Shown: positions 17,621 to 24,836 of the stretch, in pieces | Numbering within the stretch: the stretch's first letter is position 1 | Layout of the letters: each line of letters starts with the position of its first letter | Source of the DNA: Pseudomonadota bacterium | GTDB lineage: Bacteria; Pseudomonadota; Gammaproteobacteria; Burkholderiales; Burkholderiaceae_C | Length of the DNA: 64,000 nt | Reading direction: 5' to 3' | Assembly (NCBI GenBank): GCA_018241225.1 | Contig: JAFEEG010000016.1 | Span: 124,001-188,000 of the forward strand | The notes under the pieces: model-generated | Told to the model about the DNA's origin: nothing | What the model saw: the letters and a program-made list of their open reading frames with translations, nothing else | The model's database searches: none | Program-made: the position numbers and the translations under genes

Positions 17621-17941
17621 TCAATAGCGATTGCGACCCTCACCGTAAGAACTGCTGCGACGTGCGCCGCCCCCGAAGCCATCACCGCGCGGTTCCATGG
17701 GTCGCGCGACGTTCACGGTCAGGGCCCTGCCGTCCACCAGTTTTCCGTTGAGCCCCTGGATGGCGGCCTGAGCCTCGGCATCCGAGCTCATCTCGACAAA
17801 GCCGAAGCCCTTCGAGCGGCCCGAGTCGCGGTCCATCATGACCTTGGCAGACGAGACGTGGCCATAGCTTGCGAACTGCTGCTGCAGGGTGTCGTCGCGC
17901 ATCGAGTAAGAGAGGTTGCCGACGTAAAGTTTGTTTTCCAT
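17621..17941 (-). CDS. RRM-domain RNA-binding protein
   Basis: The 106-residue protein has one RNA recognition motif with RNP2 (LYVGNLSYS) and RNP1 (SKGFGFVEM), followed by a Gly/Ser/Arg-rich tail (GGGARRSSSYGEGRNRY). Small proteins of this kind in proteobacteria bind single-stranded RNA and are often cold-induced. A GGAGG ribosome-binding site precedes the ATG. It lies directly downstream of infA on the same strand, giving a translation/RNA-chaperone pair. A CCGGAGA/TCTCCGG hairpin at 17979-17998 separates the two. Confidence 0.93.
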   Translation of the reverse strand: MENKLYVGNLSYSMRDDTLQQQFASYGHVSSAKVMMDRDSGRSKGFGFVEMSSDAEAQAAIQGLNGKLVDGRALTVNVARPMEPRGDGFGGGARRSSSYGEGRNRY

Positions 17942-18006
17942 GAGATTCTTTCTTTGGAGGATGGAGGTCTGGTTGAGACCGGAGAGCTTGATCTCCGGCA
18001 GTTTGC

Positions 18007-18273
18007 CTACCGTCTGCGCCGAGGCGCTGAAACGGGTGTGCCGGGAGCGCGCGTTTCGATGTGACGAAACGTGATGCGTCCCTTGCTGAGGTCGTAGGGC
18101 GACAGCTCGAGAGAGACGCGGTCGCCGGCAAGGACGCGAATGCGATGCTTGCGCATCTTTCCGCCCGAATAGCAGATGAGGCTGTGGCCGTTGTCCAGCG
18201 TGACGCGAAAGCGCGAATCGGGCAGCACCTCGTGGACACGCCCTTGCATTTCAATCAGTTCTTCCTTGCCCAC
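18007..18273 (-). CDS. infA: Translation initiation factor IF-1
   Basis: The 88-residue protein has the IF-1 OB-fold sequence ([59 protein letters not shown]). It binds the ribosomal A site during initiation. An extended tail ([16 protein letters not shown]) goes beyond the usual 72 residues; Burkholderiales often carry two IF-1 types, and this looks like the accessory one. An RRM protein follows and a 71-residue gene precedes it on the same strand. A truncated second copy lies near 20.5 kb. Confidence 0.95.
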   Translation of the reverse strand: MGKEELIEMQGRVHEVLPDSRFRVTLDNGHSLICYSGGKMRKHRIRVLAGDRVSLELSPYDLSKGRITFRHIETRAPGTPVSAPRRRR

Positions 18274-18508
18274 AAAGCTCCTTGTTGATTGGCCCGACGA
18301 CGTGCGTTCAGATTAGTTGGTTGTTCAGCACGAACTGGCGACCCTGGGCCAGTGCGTAGCGTGCTGCGCTTGTGGCGCTATCGAAATGGGGGGTGAGGCG
18401 AAACACGCGATCGTGCATGCCGCGTCGAATGGACACCGACGCGCAGTAGTGACCGGCGACGTCGAGTTTCGTCATTGGGGTGACGAGGTACTTACCCACC
18501 TCGTGGGA
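18131..18508. repeat. Duplicated segment, copy A (infA 5' part plus upstream gene)
   Basis: This 378-base stretch recurs at 20475-20851 in the same orientation with only a few per cent differences by eye. It covers the start of infA and most of the upstream 71-residue gene. Only this copy keeps both genes whole. Confidence 0.85.
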
Positions 18509-18523
18509 CTTAAAATTTTGCAT
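18308..18523 (-). CDS. Small conserved-looking protein upstream of infA
   Basis: A 71-residue protein (start [20 protein letters not shown]) with [25 protein letters not shown], followed 34 bases later by infA on the same strand. Similar small basic proteins accompany cold-shock genes in Burkholderiales (recollection, not checked). ATG 18523 is preferred over 18592, because the longer N-terminus is low-complexity. A partial second copy near 20.7 kb supports it as part of an infA unit. Confidence 0.65.
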   Translation of the reverse strand: MQNFKSHEVGKYLVTPMTKLDVAGHYCASVSIRRGMHDRVFRLTPHFDSATSAARYALAQGRQFVLNNQLI

Positions 18524-18891
18524 AGAGACTGAAGGGATGCAGGCCGCCCCCGCAGGAGCGTGCCCAGGCGTGGGTTTCCCGGGAAGGGGCAATCCGCACG
18601 CAAGAGAACCGTGGAAGGATGAGTGCCGATCCGCGTCGTGTTCAGTGGACGGGACCGAATATGAAGCTCGCCGAAGAGGAGATGACGTACGGCCTGGAGA
18701 CGAAGGGAAATGCTCCAGACAAGTCCTGGGCGGCCAGCGACTGCCGCGAGGTGTCTATCAAGGACCGAGGCAACGAGCAAGCCGCAGTCAATGCAATCAG
18801 TATAGGTGAATTGCCTCGAAAGCGTTTTTGCGCGCGCGATGCCCCTACAACAGACTGGCGCGCAGCGCGTACAACGGCCCGAGAGGCCAGC

Positions 18892-19070
18892 ATGAGTGAA
18901 GCACTTCTCCTAGCTGCCCACGGGACGCGCCTTGCATCGAACTTTCCCGCGTCGCGCAACGGCCGCACCACATGCGCGCTCGCAAGACTCTATGAATTTT
19001 GTCGAGTTCTCCTGGATCCCGCGGACGGTTCGCTTCAAATGACAGCGATAGGTGCCACACATGTGCCCCC
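18892..19070 (+). pseudogene. Decayed paralogue of the 70-residue gene at 20985
   Basis: The start MSEALL and upstream bases match the intact gene at 20985 (MSKALL). After about 20 codons similarity moves to another frame (NFVEFSW against ELVDLSW) and then returns (GSLQMTAIGAT against GSLRLTATGTN). At least two compensating indels are needed, so this copy is probably non-functional. Confidence 0.5.
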
Positions 19071-19229
19071 AGCATCTGCGGAAGTGGGGACGCTGTTGTG
19101 TCGGCTTCTCGATTCAAATCGGGCACCCGCAACCCGCAACCCGCAACTTCGAGGCCTGAGGTGGTCACCTGCTCGAAGGCTCACAGTGGGCCTCTCCTCT
19201 CGGTTGACCTGGGCTCACCAAGGGAGTCG

Positions 19230-19360
19230 GCCGAGCAATCGATCGCTCACTTCTCGGGAGCCCCGCCATCGATTCCCTTCAGCAGTGTCACCGTGGAAGC
19301 CGCCCCCCGACGAAGTTGAAACTGCAACCGTGCATGGTGTTGATTTCCATGGAATGCTGA
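19230..19360 (-). pseudogene. Decayed paralogue of the gene at 21366-21680
   Basis: The bases from TTCTCGGGAGCC through GAAGTTGAAACTGCAACC match the corresponding part of the later gene. Minus-strand fragments such as AASTVTLLKGID (against AASTVMLLRGID) and REVSDRLLG (against REIIDRLFG) fall in different frames, so the reading frame is broken. Confidence 0.55.
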
Positions 19361-19404
19361 CCCGGGTGGTCGCGGCAAACAGGCCACGCGCTTGCAAGAC
19401 GTAA

Positions 19405-19602
19405 TTAGAAGCGCAGTTCTCTCAACGCTTCGAAGCCTGCGTCCATTGCTTGGTCGTAGTCTGCAAAACGTGCTACGGATTCCATCACGCAGGTAGAGGG
19501 GGTGATTGAAGTGGGCGCACCCACTAAGCACCATGAATATTCGCCGGGATGGTGTTGCGTTACGGTCACCCCCAACTGGTCACGTGCGCCGAACGTGCTC
19601 AT
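19405..19602 (-). CDS. Small hypothetical protein, translationally coupled
   Basis: A 65-residue protein ending ADYDQAMDAGFEALRELRF, a natural-looking amphipathic helix. Its ATG overlaps the stop of the upstream 76-residue gene in an ATGA arrangement, which supports both as real, coupled genes. No family is recognised. It belongs to a block of small paralogous genes repeated in altered form from 20.5 to 22.3 kb. Confidence 0.6.
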   Translation of the reverse strand: MSTFGARDQLGVTVTQHHPGEYSWCLVGAPTSITPSTCVMESVARFADYDQAMDAGFEALRELRF

Positions 19603-19829
19603 ATGTGGGCATCCCGATGCCAGAAGCCGAAGTAGCGAATGACCGCACGACCGAGCGGGGTGATGTCCGTCACCGTAGCCGATCGTTCATGGCCAGGATT
19701 GGGGGGCGAAAACGTTACGTTGAGGTAACCTGCATCGCACAAGCTATGCAGGTGGCCAATATCGGCGCGCCTTGCGAAACGCATGGGCAAGCATCCGCTG
19801 ACTATGCGCTTGAGGATGTCTTGGCTCAT
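19599..19829 (-). CDS. Small hypothetical protein, possibly winged-helix-like
   Basis: The 76-residue protein from ATG 19829 reads MSQDILKRIVSGCLPMRFAR, then HLHSLCDAGYLNVTFSPP and ITPLGRAVIRYFG. The pattern helix, CDAGYL, then a strand and ITPLGRAVIRY resembles the recognition helix and wing of small DNA-binding proteins; this is an inference. It overlaps the next gene by ATGA. A start at 19871 is possible but less natural. Confidence 0.6.
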   Translation of the reverse strand: MSQDILKRIVSGCLPMRFARRADIGHLHSLCDAGYLNVTFSPPNPGHERSATVTDITPLGRAVIRYFGFWHRDAHI

Positions 19830-19913
19830 TGGCTTGCCTTGGGTGCAAAGAATCATTGGAACATCATTCATACCTCGATGTCCTATTCATGGGTAACAAC
19901 CTGAACCCAGCGG

Positions 19914-20295
19914 CTATTCTTGGTACACGCCGATTGCCTGCGCAACCACAACAGGCAGGCCATGCTCGAGCTCGTAGAGTGTGGTGGCGAAGGTCCGGGC
20001 TTTGTGCGCTTGAGTACAGACAGAAATCTCAAGTACGTCCTATCTGACCCGGCACGCGTCCATCGCCACCCACTACGACGCGGGTGCGTGTGGCATGACA
20101 AACCAGGCTGTATTTCATGCTCGGTGCCACAAGCATGAATCTGCGCGCCAGCAATTCCATCACCGGCGCATCTGCATTAGGACTTGGAAGCCTGTGGAAT
20201 GGCGCAAAGGGGATGAATCCTGCCGCGCCCAGATCAGGCTCGTCGCTAGCTCGCCGGCCTATCGCGCGCTTCGAGCCTTGGTGAGAATCTGACAT
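19914..20295 (-). pseudogene. Frameshifted paralogue of the gene at 21939-22322
   Basis: The first frame contains MKYSLVCHATRTRVVVGGDGRVPG, clearly related to RKYSLLCHDTKTRVVVGGEG in the later gene. It then stops at IGRT. In another frame the protein resumes as VLEISVCTQAHKARTFATTL and ends GLPVVVAQAIGVYQE. One indel near 20035 joins them, so the gene is broken by a frameshift or a sequencing error. Confidence 0.55.
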
Positions 20296-20474
20296 TGCGT
20301 TCTCCTGTCACGAGACGAAATGCCTCGATCACTCATCGTGCGCCCGATCGTGAAGATCGCCTAGACCTGCTTCGTGTAGAAGCTCGCGTTGGCGGCCCAA
20401 CGGCAAGGCTGGGCGGTCTTTTAAAGCAGCGCCTCCCGGGCGGACCTACGGAGACGCGGTCGCGGTCGCGGGCG

Positions 20475-20617
20475 AGGACGCGAATGCGATGCTTGCGCAT
20501 CTTTCCGCCCGAATAGCAGATCAGACTGTGGCCGTTGTCGAGAGTGACTCGAATGCGCGAATCGGGCAGCACCTCGTGGACACGCCCTTGCATTTCAATC
20601 AGTTCTTCCTTGCCCAC
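20475..20617 (-). pseudogene. Truncated second copy of infA
   Basis: The first 50 or so residues match IF-1 at 18007-18273 almost exactly ([20 protein letters not shown] to HRIRVLA). The frame then runs into unrelated Arg/Pro-rich sequence and lacks the [11 protein letters not shown] part needed for the fold. It is part of duplicated segment B and is probably inactive. Confidence 0.85.
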
Positions 20618-20651
20618 AAAGCTCCTTGTTGATTGGCCTGACGACGTGCGT

Positions 20652-20851
20652 TCAGATCAGTTGGTTGTTCAGCACGAACTGGCGACCCTGGGCCAGTGCG
20701 TAGCGTGCTGCGCTTGTGGCGCTATCGAAATGGGGGGTGAGGCGAAACACGCGATCGTGCATGCCGCGTCGAATGGACACCGACGCGCAGTAGTGACCGG
20801 CGACGTCGAGTTTCGTCATCGGGGTGACGAGGTACTTGCCCACCTCGTGGG
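20652..20851 (-). pseudogene. N-terminally truncated copy of the 71-residue gene
   Basis: Residues from [14 protein letters not shown] to the end are the same as in 18308-18523, but the start codon and first residues are replaced by unrelated sequence. A GTG could give a 63-residue protein, without evident ribosome-binding site. Confidence 0.65.
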
Positions 20852-20984
20852 CTTGACCGAGGCAACGAGCAAGCTGCAGTTGATGAGGTCACTATAGGCA
20901 ATCAATTTTTAAGGTGTTCCGTATGGACACCAATTCCCTACGAGCGAGTGGTACGCTGGACTCACAACGGCATGAAAGGCCAAT

Positions 20985-21197
20985 ATGAGCAAAGCGCTTC
21001 TTTCCACTCTTCGACGGGACGCGCTTCGCGTCGAACTGCCCCACGTTGCGGACCTGCTGCATCACAGGCGTGCTGGTGAGATTGACGCCGTTGTGATCGA
21101 TGAACTTGTGGATCTCTCCTGGCTTGAGTGGTCAGGTGGATCGCTACGGCTCACGGCGACGGGCACCAATATTTGTCGCCAGCAATTGCTCAGGTAG
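20985..21197 (+). CDS. Small hypothetical protein
   Basis: The 70-residue protein begins MSKALLSTLRRDALRVELPH and contains DAVVIDELVDLSWLEWSGGSLRLTATG, with normal amino-acid balance. It runs opposite to the surrounding small genes. A decayed paralogue lies at 18892. No family is recognised; the helix-then-strand pattern could be a small winged-helix protein. Confidence 0.55.
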   Translation: MSKALLSTLRRDALRVELPHVADLLHHRRAGEIDAVVIDELVDLSWLEWSGGSLRLTATGTNICRQQLLR

Positions 21198-21365
21198 CGG
21201 CGGCTTGCACTTCTTTGTTAGTTCGCGTCGACCCGGTCGGTCGTTGTTCTGCGGCGAATCGCGCGAGCAGTGTCTCGACGCCGTCACAGATGCAAAGTGC
21301 AAAGGCGCGTCCGATCCGAACCTGTTGTTGCCAGTCAGATTGGCCTGCGACTGCTAGGGCTGGGC

Positions 21366-21680
21366 TCAGCGGTTCGAGACTCCTCCGAATAGCCGATCGA
21401 TGATTTCTCGAGAGCCGCTGCGATCGATTCCTCTTAGCAGCATCACCGTTGAAGCCGCTGCTCCGACGAAATTGAAACTGCAACCTTCCATGGTGCAGCC
21501 GCTCAAGTTCAATGACGCACTGCCCGCATAGACGAGTTCGCAATGGACGAATCTAGCGCCCCTGCAGTCGAGATAGTCCAAGATGACACGTTGCCTGCGT
21601 ACCTCTCCTCGGCAATTGGTCCTGGCAAAAGGGATCCACCAGCAAGATCGGCGGGCAAGGATGACGAGTTCGACGAGCAC
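21366..21680 (-). CDS. Hypothetical protein with pentapeptide-like repeats
   Basis: The middle of this 104-residue frame has alternating short strands (LDYLDCRGARFVHCELVYAG, LNLSGCTMEGCSFNFVG) like a short right-handed beta helix, followed by a helix (STVMLLRGIDRSGSREIIDRLFGG). The start is uncertain; GTG at 21680 is used. It follows the 80-residue membrane-protein gene by 9 bases on the same strand, so the three genes from 22322 to 21366 look like one operon. A decayed copy lies near 19.3 kb. Confidence 0.55.
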   Translation of the reverse strand: MLVELVILARRSCWWIPFARTNCRGEVRRQRVILDYLDCRGARFVHCELVYAGSASLNLSGCTMEGCSFNFVGAAASTVMLLRGIDRSGSREIIDRLFGGVSNR

Positions 21681-21689
21681 AAGGCACCC

Positions 21690-21932
21690 CTAGTTGTCGG
21701 AAGGCACGATGGACGCGGCCGAAGGCGGTGCAGCGAACTTGGTCGAGAGCCCCTCGAATGCCCGCCGCATCTCGCGTGACCGTTCGTAATCGCGGCGAGC
21801 ACGGCGGCGTCTCTTGATAGCTTGCGCCGCACAGTATCCGATTTGCACTGACAGAGCGATGCCCAAGACCAATGCAACGAGTAGCAGAATGTCGAGGGTC
21901 GACACGAGCCAGACCCTGGTGAATGAGGCCAA
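21690..21932 (-). CDS. Small single-pass membrane protein
   Basis: An 80-residue protein with one strong membrane helix (TLDILLLVALVLGIALSVQI) followed by a very basic stretch (KRRRRARRDYERSREMRR), so the tail should stay in the cytoplasm. It begins 6 bases after the preceding gene's stop and ends 9 bases before the next, a compact operon. The matching place in the other duplicated block holds two different small genes instead. Confidence 0.6.
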   Translation of the reverse strand: MASFTRVWLVSTLDILLLVALVLGIALSVQIGYCAAQAIKRRRRARRDYERSREMRRAFEGLSTKFAAPPSAASIVPSDN

Positions 21933-21938
21933 GGGTTT

Positions 21939-22322
21939 CTACGCCGGCGGCGGCTCGTGAGACCAGGCGGAGAACTCGTAGTAGTCGGTATAGCCGCACG
22001 GCTCAGCCGAAGACTCCGCATGGAGGTACAGCGCTCGCCGTCGGTTGTACATCAGGAACGCACAGAATGCTTCCATGGCACCCTCAGACACGATGGAAGG
22101 AATCATGTCCCCTTCGTTGATGCCTTCGCCACCGACGACAACCCGCGTCTTGGTGTCATGGCAAAGGAGGCTGTACTTCCGAGGGGATGCTCTTCTGAGA
22201 AGAATCTCCTCCGAACCGAAGTAGTGAGCGTTGGATGCCTGCACGGCATGCGCCGCATCGTGGCTGAGAAAGCCTTCCGCGCTTGCGTTCAGTAGGGGCG
22301 CGTTCAGCGGAACTTTCGTCAT
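21939..22322 (-). CDS. Hypothetical protein, first gene of a three-gene operon
   Basis: A 127-residue soluble protein with RKYSLLCHDTKTRVVVGGEG and IVSEGAMEAFCAFLMYNRRRALYLH. A TGAGGAA ribosome-binding site precedes the ATG. A frameshifted paralogue lies at 19914-20295. The family is not recognised, but two diverged copies in parallel gene order argue that it is a real protein. Confidence 0.6.
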   Translation of the reverse strand: MTKVPLNAPLLNASAEGFLSHDAAHAVQASNAHYFGSEEILLRRASPRKYSLLCHDTKTRVVVGGEGINEGDMIPSIVSEGAMEAFCAFLMYNRRRALYLHAESSAEPCGYTDYYEFSAWSHEPPPA

Positions 22323-22500
22323 TCATTTCCTCAGGCTCGAAGCGAAGACGCTGCGATGGGTCATCTTGCTCCCAACAAACGGAATCACCTAGAAGTTTCT
22401 TTTCGCTCAAGGTAGGGAGTCTGGCCACTTGAAGGGTAGGGTCAACGCCAGCGGTCGCAAGAGGAACCCTGACGCGCGAAACCCAAGTATGCGCAAGGGG

Positions 22501-22617
22501 ACCACGCACAAGGACGCGGTAGGCTCCGGCACGATCAAGTTGCAGGGCAACGAAGGCAAGCTGGAAGAGCTGATGTGCCTGAGCAACTTCGATTTCTGGC
22601 GCATGATCATCACGCCC
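22501..22617 (+). pseudogene. Fragment resembling the C-terminus of an alkyl sulfatase
   Basis: The frame reads SGTIKLQGNEGKLEELMCLS and then FDFWRMIITP. This recalls the end of SdsA-type alkyl sulfatases, where a sterol-carrier-like domain finishes with a stretch of the form G-D-x-x-x-L-x-x-L ... F-x-IVTP (family knowledge). No metallo-lactamase part is present. It is a remnant at best. Confidence 0.4.
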
Positions 22618-22759
22618 CAAGGCTTGCTGTCAGCAGTAGGGGAGGTTGGCCCTGCGGCCATTGGCCATAGGGCCTTGTAGTTTGGTGCCCGCGATGGGCA
22701 ATTGCCCCCGAGCGGCCGGTTTCGGCTCTCTGGCTACTGCAGTTCAACGGCTCCGCAAG

Positions 22760-22808
22760 CGAAAGCAGCCGAAGGGGAGGGCGGGGCAGACCTGCGGCTT
22801 CGTGCTCA
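22760..22808. repeat. Dispersed GC-rich intergenic repeat, copy 3
   Basis: CGAAAGCAGCCGA, GGGGAGGGCGGGGC and a diverged right part (GACCTGCGGCTTCGTGCTC). It lies downstream of the cupredoxin gene. Confidence 0.7.
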
Positions 22809-22843
22809 ATGCCGCCATCTGCGTGTGCCTCGCCCGCCAGCCC

Positions 22844-23554
22844 TCAGATGCGGCGGCGCCTGGGCACCACGTTGAGTTGCACCTTCGCTTCAGCCGGTGC
22901 GCTGGTGAGCGTCAGCGTCTGCGGCGCGATGTCGATCAGTTGATCCGGGTGCCAGGTGCGCAACACCACCGCGCCCTCGGGCACATCCTCCAGCGTCACC
23001 TTGCCATCCGCCCCCGTGAGCGTCGCCCAGGGCGAGTCGCTCACATAGACCTGGCCGCGCATCGATGGATGCAGGTGGCAGCCCAGCAGCACGGCGCCGG
23101 CCTTGTCGAAGCTCACTTCGGCCGAGGCCGCTGGCTTGCCATCGACCTTGCCGTTGAGCATTAGCTCGGCGCCCTCCCCAGGGCCAGCGCTGAACTGCGC
23201 GAGCCCGGCCATGGAGGCGCGGACGTGGTGGTCCCAGGTGTCGTTGTTGATGAAGCGCACGCGAGTGCCCACCGCCACCACGCTCGTGGCCGGCACGAAG
23301 CGCATCTTCTCCTGCGCGATGGTCACGCTATGTGGCAACGGCACCGTGGGCAGTCCCTTGCCCGAGGGCTGCAGGATGACCACGGCATCCGGCACCGGCG
23401 CGCCGTCCTTGTCCAGGGCGGTCACGGTGAGGTTGCCGGCCTGCGCCACGGCGCAGCCGAGGCAGGTCAGCACAGAGGTGGCCCGCAGCAGCCAGGCAGC
23501 CTGGCGCCCGCGGGAGGCAGCCTCCGGCTTGTGCGATGAAAGCGACTTGCTCAT
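22844..23554 (-). CDS. Secreted cupredoxin-like protein (plastocyanin/methylamine-utilisation type)
   Basis: The 236-residue protein has a signal peptide (AWLLRATSVLTCLGCAVAQA), a VTALDKDGAPVPDAVVIL region, and a copper-site-like pattern: His in WDHHVRA and the CHLHPSM motif (Cys, His and Met ligands). A small C-terminal carboxypeptidase-regulatory-like stretch (TGADGKVTLEDVPEG) follows. Such proteins are periplasmic electron carriers or copper binders. ATG 23554 is used; another at 23578 overlaps the upstream stop as ATGA and would couple the genes. The upstream gene encodes a heme/copper-associated type of lipoprotein. Confidence 0.85.
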   Translation of the reverse strand: MSKSLSSHKPEAASRGRQAAWLLRATSVLTCLGCAVAQAGNLTVTALDKDGAPVPDAVVILQPSGKGLPTVPLPHSVTIAQEKMRFVPATSVVAVGTRVRFINNDTWDHHVRASMAGLAQFSAGPGEGAELMLNGKVDGKPAASAEVSFDKAGAVLLGCHLHPSMRGQVYVSDSPWATLTGADGKVTLEDVPEGAVVLRTWHPDQLIDIAPQTLTLTSAPAEAKVQLNVVPRRRRI

Positions 23555-23574
23555 GGCGTCGTGCCCTCGGTGCT

Positions 23575-23946
23575 TCATGGCGAGACGACGTGCCAGACCT
23601 TGCGGTAGTCGTCGCCATAACGGTCGCCGGGCTCCTGATCCTCCGGCCAGAAGTAGAGCGGCTTGCCCTTGTACGCCCACTGCTTCTTTCCGTCGTCGCG
23701 CACCACCACCGAGAAATCGCCGGCGGGCATCACGCCGTCGGCCACCATGAAGGGCGGCCAGTTCACCGCGCACTGGCCGTTGCACGACGACTTGCCCGGC
23801 GTCTTGTCGTTGTCGAAGGTGTAGAGGGTCATGCGCTTCTGGTCGACGAGGATGCCCTTGTCGGCCGTGGCCGGCGGCTTGCCGGTTAGGGAGGCGCAAC
23901 CGGCCAGGAGGGTGAGGCCGAGCGCGGCCAGCGAGAAGAGCTTCAT
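23575..23946 (-). CDS. COG4315-type predicted lipoprotein
   Basis: A 123-residue lipoprotein (lipobox LAGC) with the secreted-repeat motifs MTLYTFDNDKTPGKSSCNGQCAVNWPPF and KPLYFWPEDQEPGDRYGD. Members of this family sit in the envelope of many proteobacteria, with unknown function. ATG 23946 gives the proper signal sequence. It is followed by the cupredoxin gene with overlapping or near-overlapping ends, so the two are one transcript. Confidence 0.9.
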   Translation of the reverse strand: MKLFSLAALGLTLLAGCASLTGKPPATADKGILVDQKRMTLYTFDNDKTPGKSSCNGQCAVNWPPFMVADGVMPAGDFSVVVRDDGKKQWAYKGKPLYFWPEDQEPGDRYGDDYRKVWHVVSP

Positions 23947-24364
23947 GTGCGAGGTCTCCGTCCACTGCGATGTTGCAGTACGTAACAAACAGCGAGCGGC
24001 CGCAGAATATTCCGGACGGTGAATCTTTCTTTTGCGGGCAAGCACTCAGTGCTGCGCACTAATTCACACTTGCCGGAAAGATCGAAGGATGCTGCGGTCG
24101 GTTTTCGGCAAGTCGCGTGAATGGAAATGGAGAGCACTCATCGCTCAAACCTCGCTGGTTGGGCATATCTTGTGCTGCCGTGCATGCACAACAGCCAACG
24201 GCGAGACGACCGGTTCATACCGCACTCCCGCGACTCAGTTTGACAATGAACGGACCTTGGGTCGCGCCGGTCGCCCTGCGAGGTAAAGAGAAGGTGCTTT
24301 GAGCTACGTCAAGACAGCGTTCAAGAGCCTTGCGTAGCATTGCTTCACGCAATAGGAGACTTCC
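23947..24364. other. Gene-free divergent region
   Basis: About 420 bases between the lipoprotein gene (minus strand) and a small plus-strand gene. No supported coding frame; it should contain promoters for both directions. Confidence 0.55.
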
Positions 24365-24556
24365 ATGCACGCAACTTCCGAGTCCTTGAAGCTCGATACC
24401 GACTCTCCCGACTCCTTGGCGCTTGAAGTGCCTCTGGTGCAGTTTTACTTGAACCCGTTGCTGGCATTTGCGCCATGGCCGGCCGCCTTGTGGGTGTTCT
24501 GGCAGGGCCAGTTCTCGCGCTATTCCGCCTTTCTCACTGGCGGCGCTCCCATTTGA
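24365..24556 (+). CDS. Small hypothetical protein
   Basis: A 63-residue protein (MHATSESLKLDTDSPDSLAL) with a hydrophobic second half (VQFYLNPLLAFAPWPAALWVFW). An AGGAG ribosome-binding site lies 7 bases before the ATG, the main support. No family is recognised; membrane association or a role at hydrophobic surfaces is possible. Confidence 0.5.
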   Translation: MHATSESLKLDTDSPDSLALEVPLVQFYLNPLLAFAPWPAALWVFWQGQFSRYSAFLTGGAPI

Positions 24557-24836
24557 CGCCTGATAGGGCGATGCATGGGTGCCGGGCTGCACCCGTACCT
24601 TTCGTGGCGTCGATCCGCGACAGCAGTAAGAGGTCGAAGCCAAACCTCATTCAAGTGGGTGCCAACCCCAACGAGTTGAGCAAATGGGGACTCACCGCTT
24701 TGACCATCGCATCAAGGGGCTCTCGGACTCGGTCTGCCGTCGGCAGTCCATCGGGCAGTATTGCCTAGGTCCCCTATTGGGGGCCGACCGACGCGCCACC
24801 TAAGCTCCTTCCGGAGTTTCCTTCCGGTGATTCTCA
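24557..24836. other. Short gene-free stretch with an ankyrin-like scrap
   Basis: A plus-strand frame near 24650-24714 reads VGANPNELSKWGLTALTIAS, which looks like a single ankyrin repeat. No full gene surrounds it, so it may be a remnant or chance. Confidence 0.3.

Larger units (their letters stand above)
20475..20851. repeat. Duplicated segment, copy B
   Basis: Near-identical to 18131-18508. Beyond its right end the sequence GACCGAGGCAACGAGCAAGC matches bases near 18763 beside copy A. Copy B therefore lacks about 250 bases that copy A has, including the start of the 71-residue gene. Confidence 0.85.

Noticed and set aside
22156..22661. Minus-strand frames overlapping the alkyl-sulfatase-like scrap
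   Set aside because: No family, and amino-acid balance typical of shadows.
24640..24714. Single ankyrin-like repeat (GANPNELSKWGLTALTIAS)
   Set aside because: One repeat without a surrounding gene or start is too little evidence for a coding feature.
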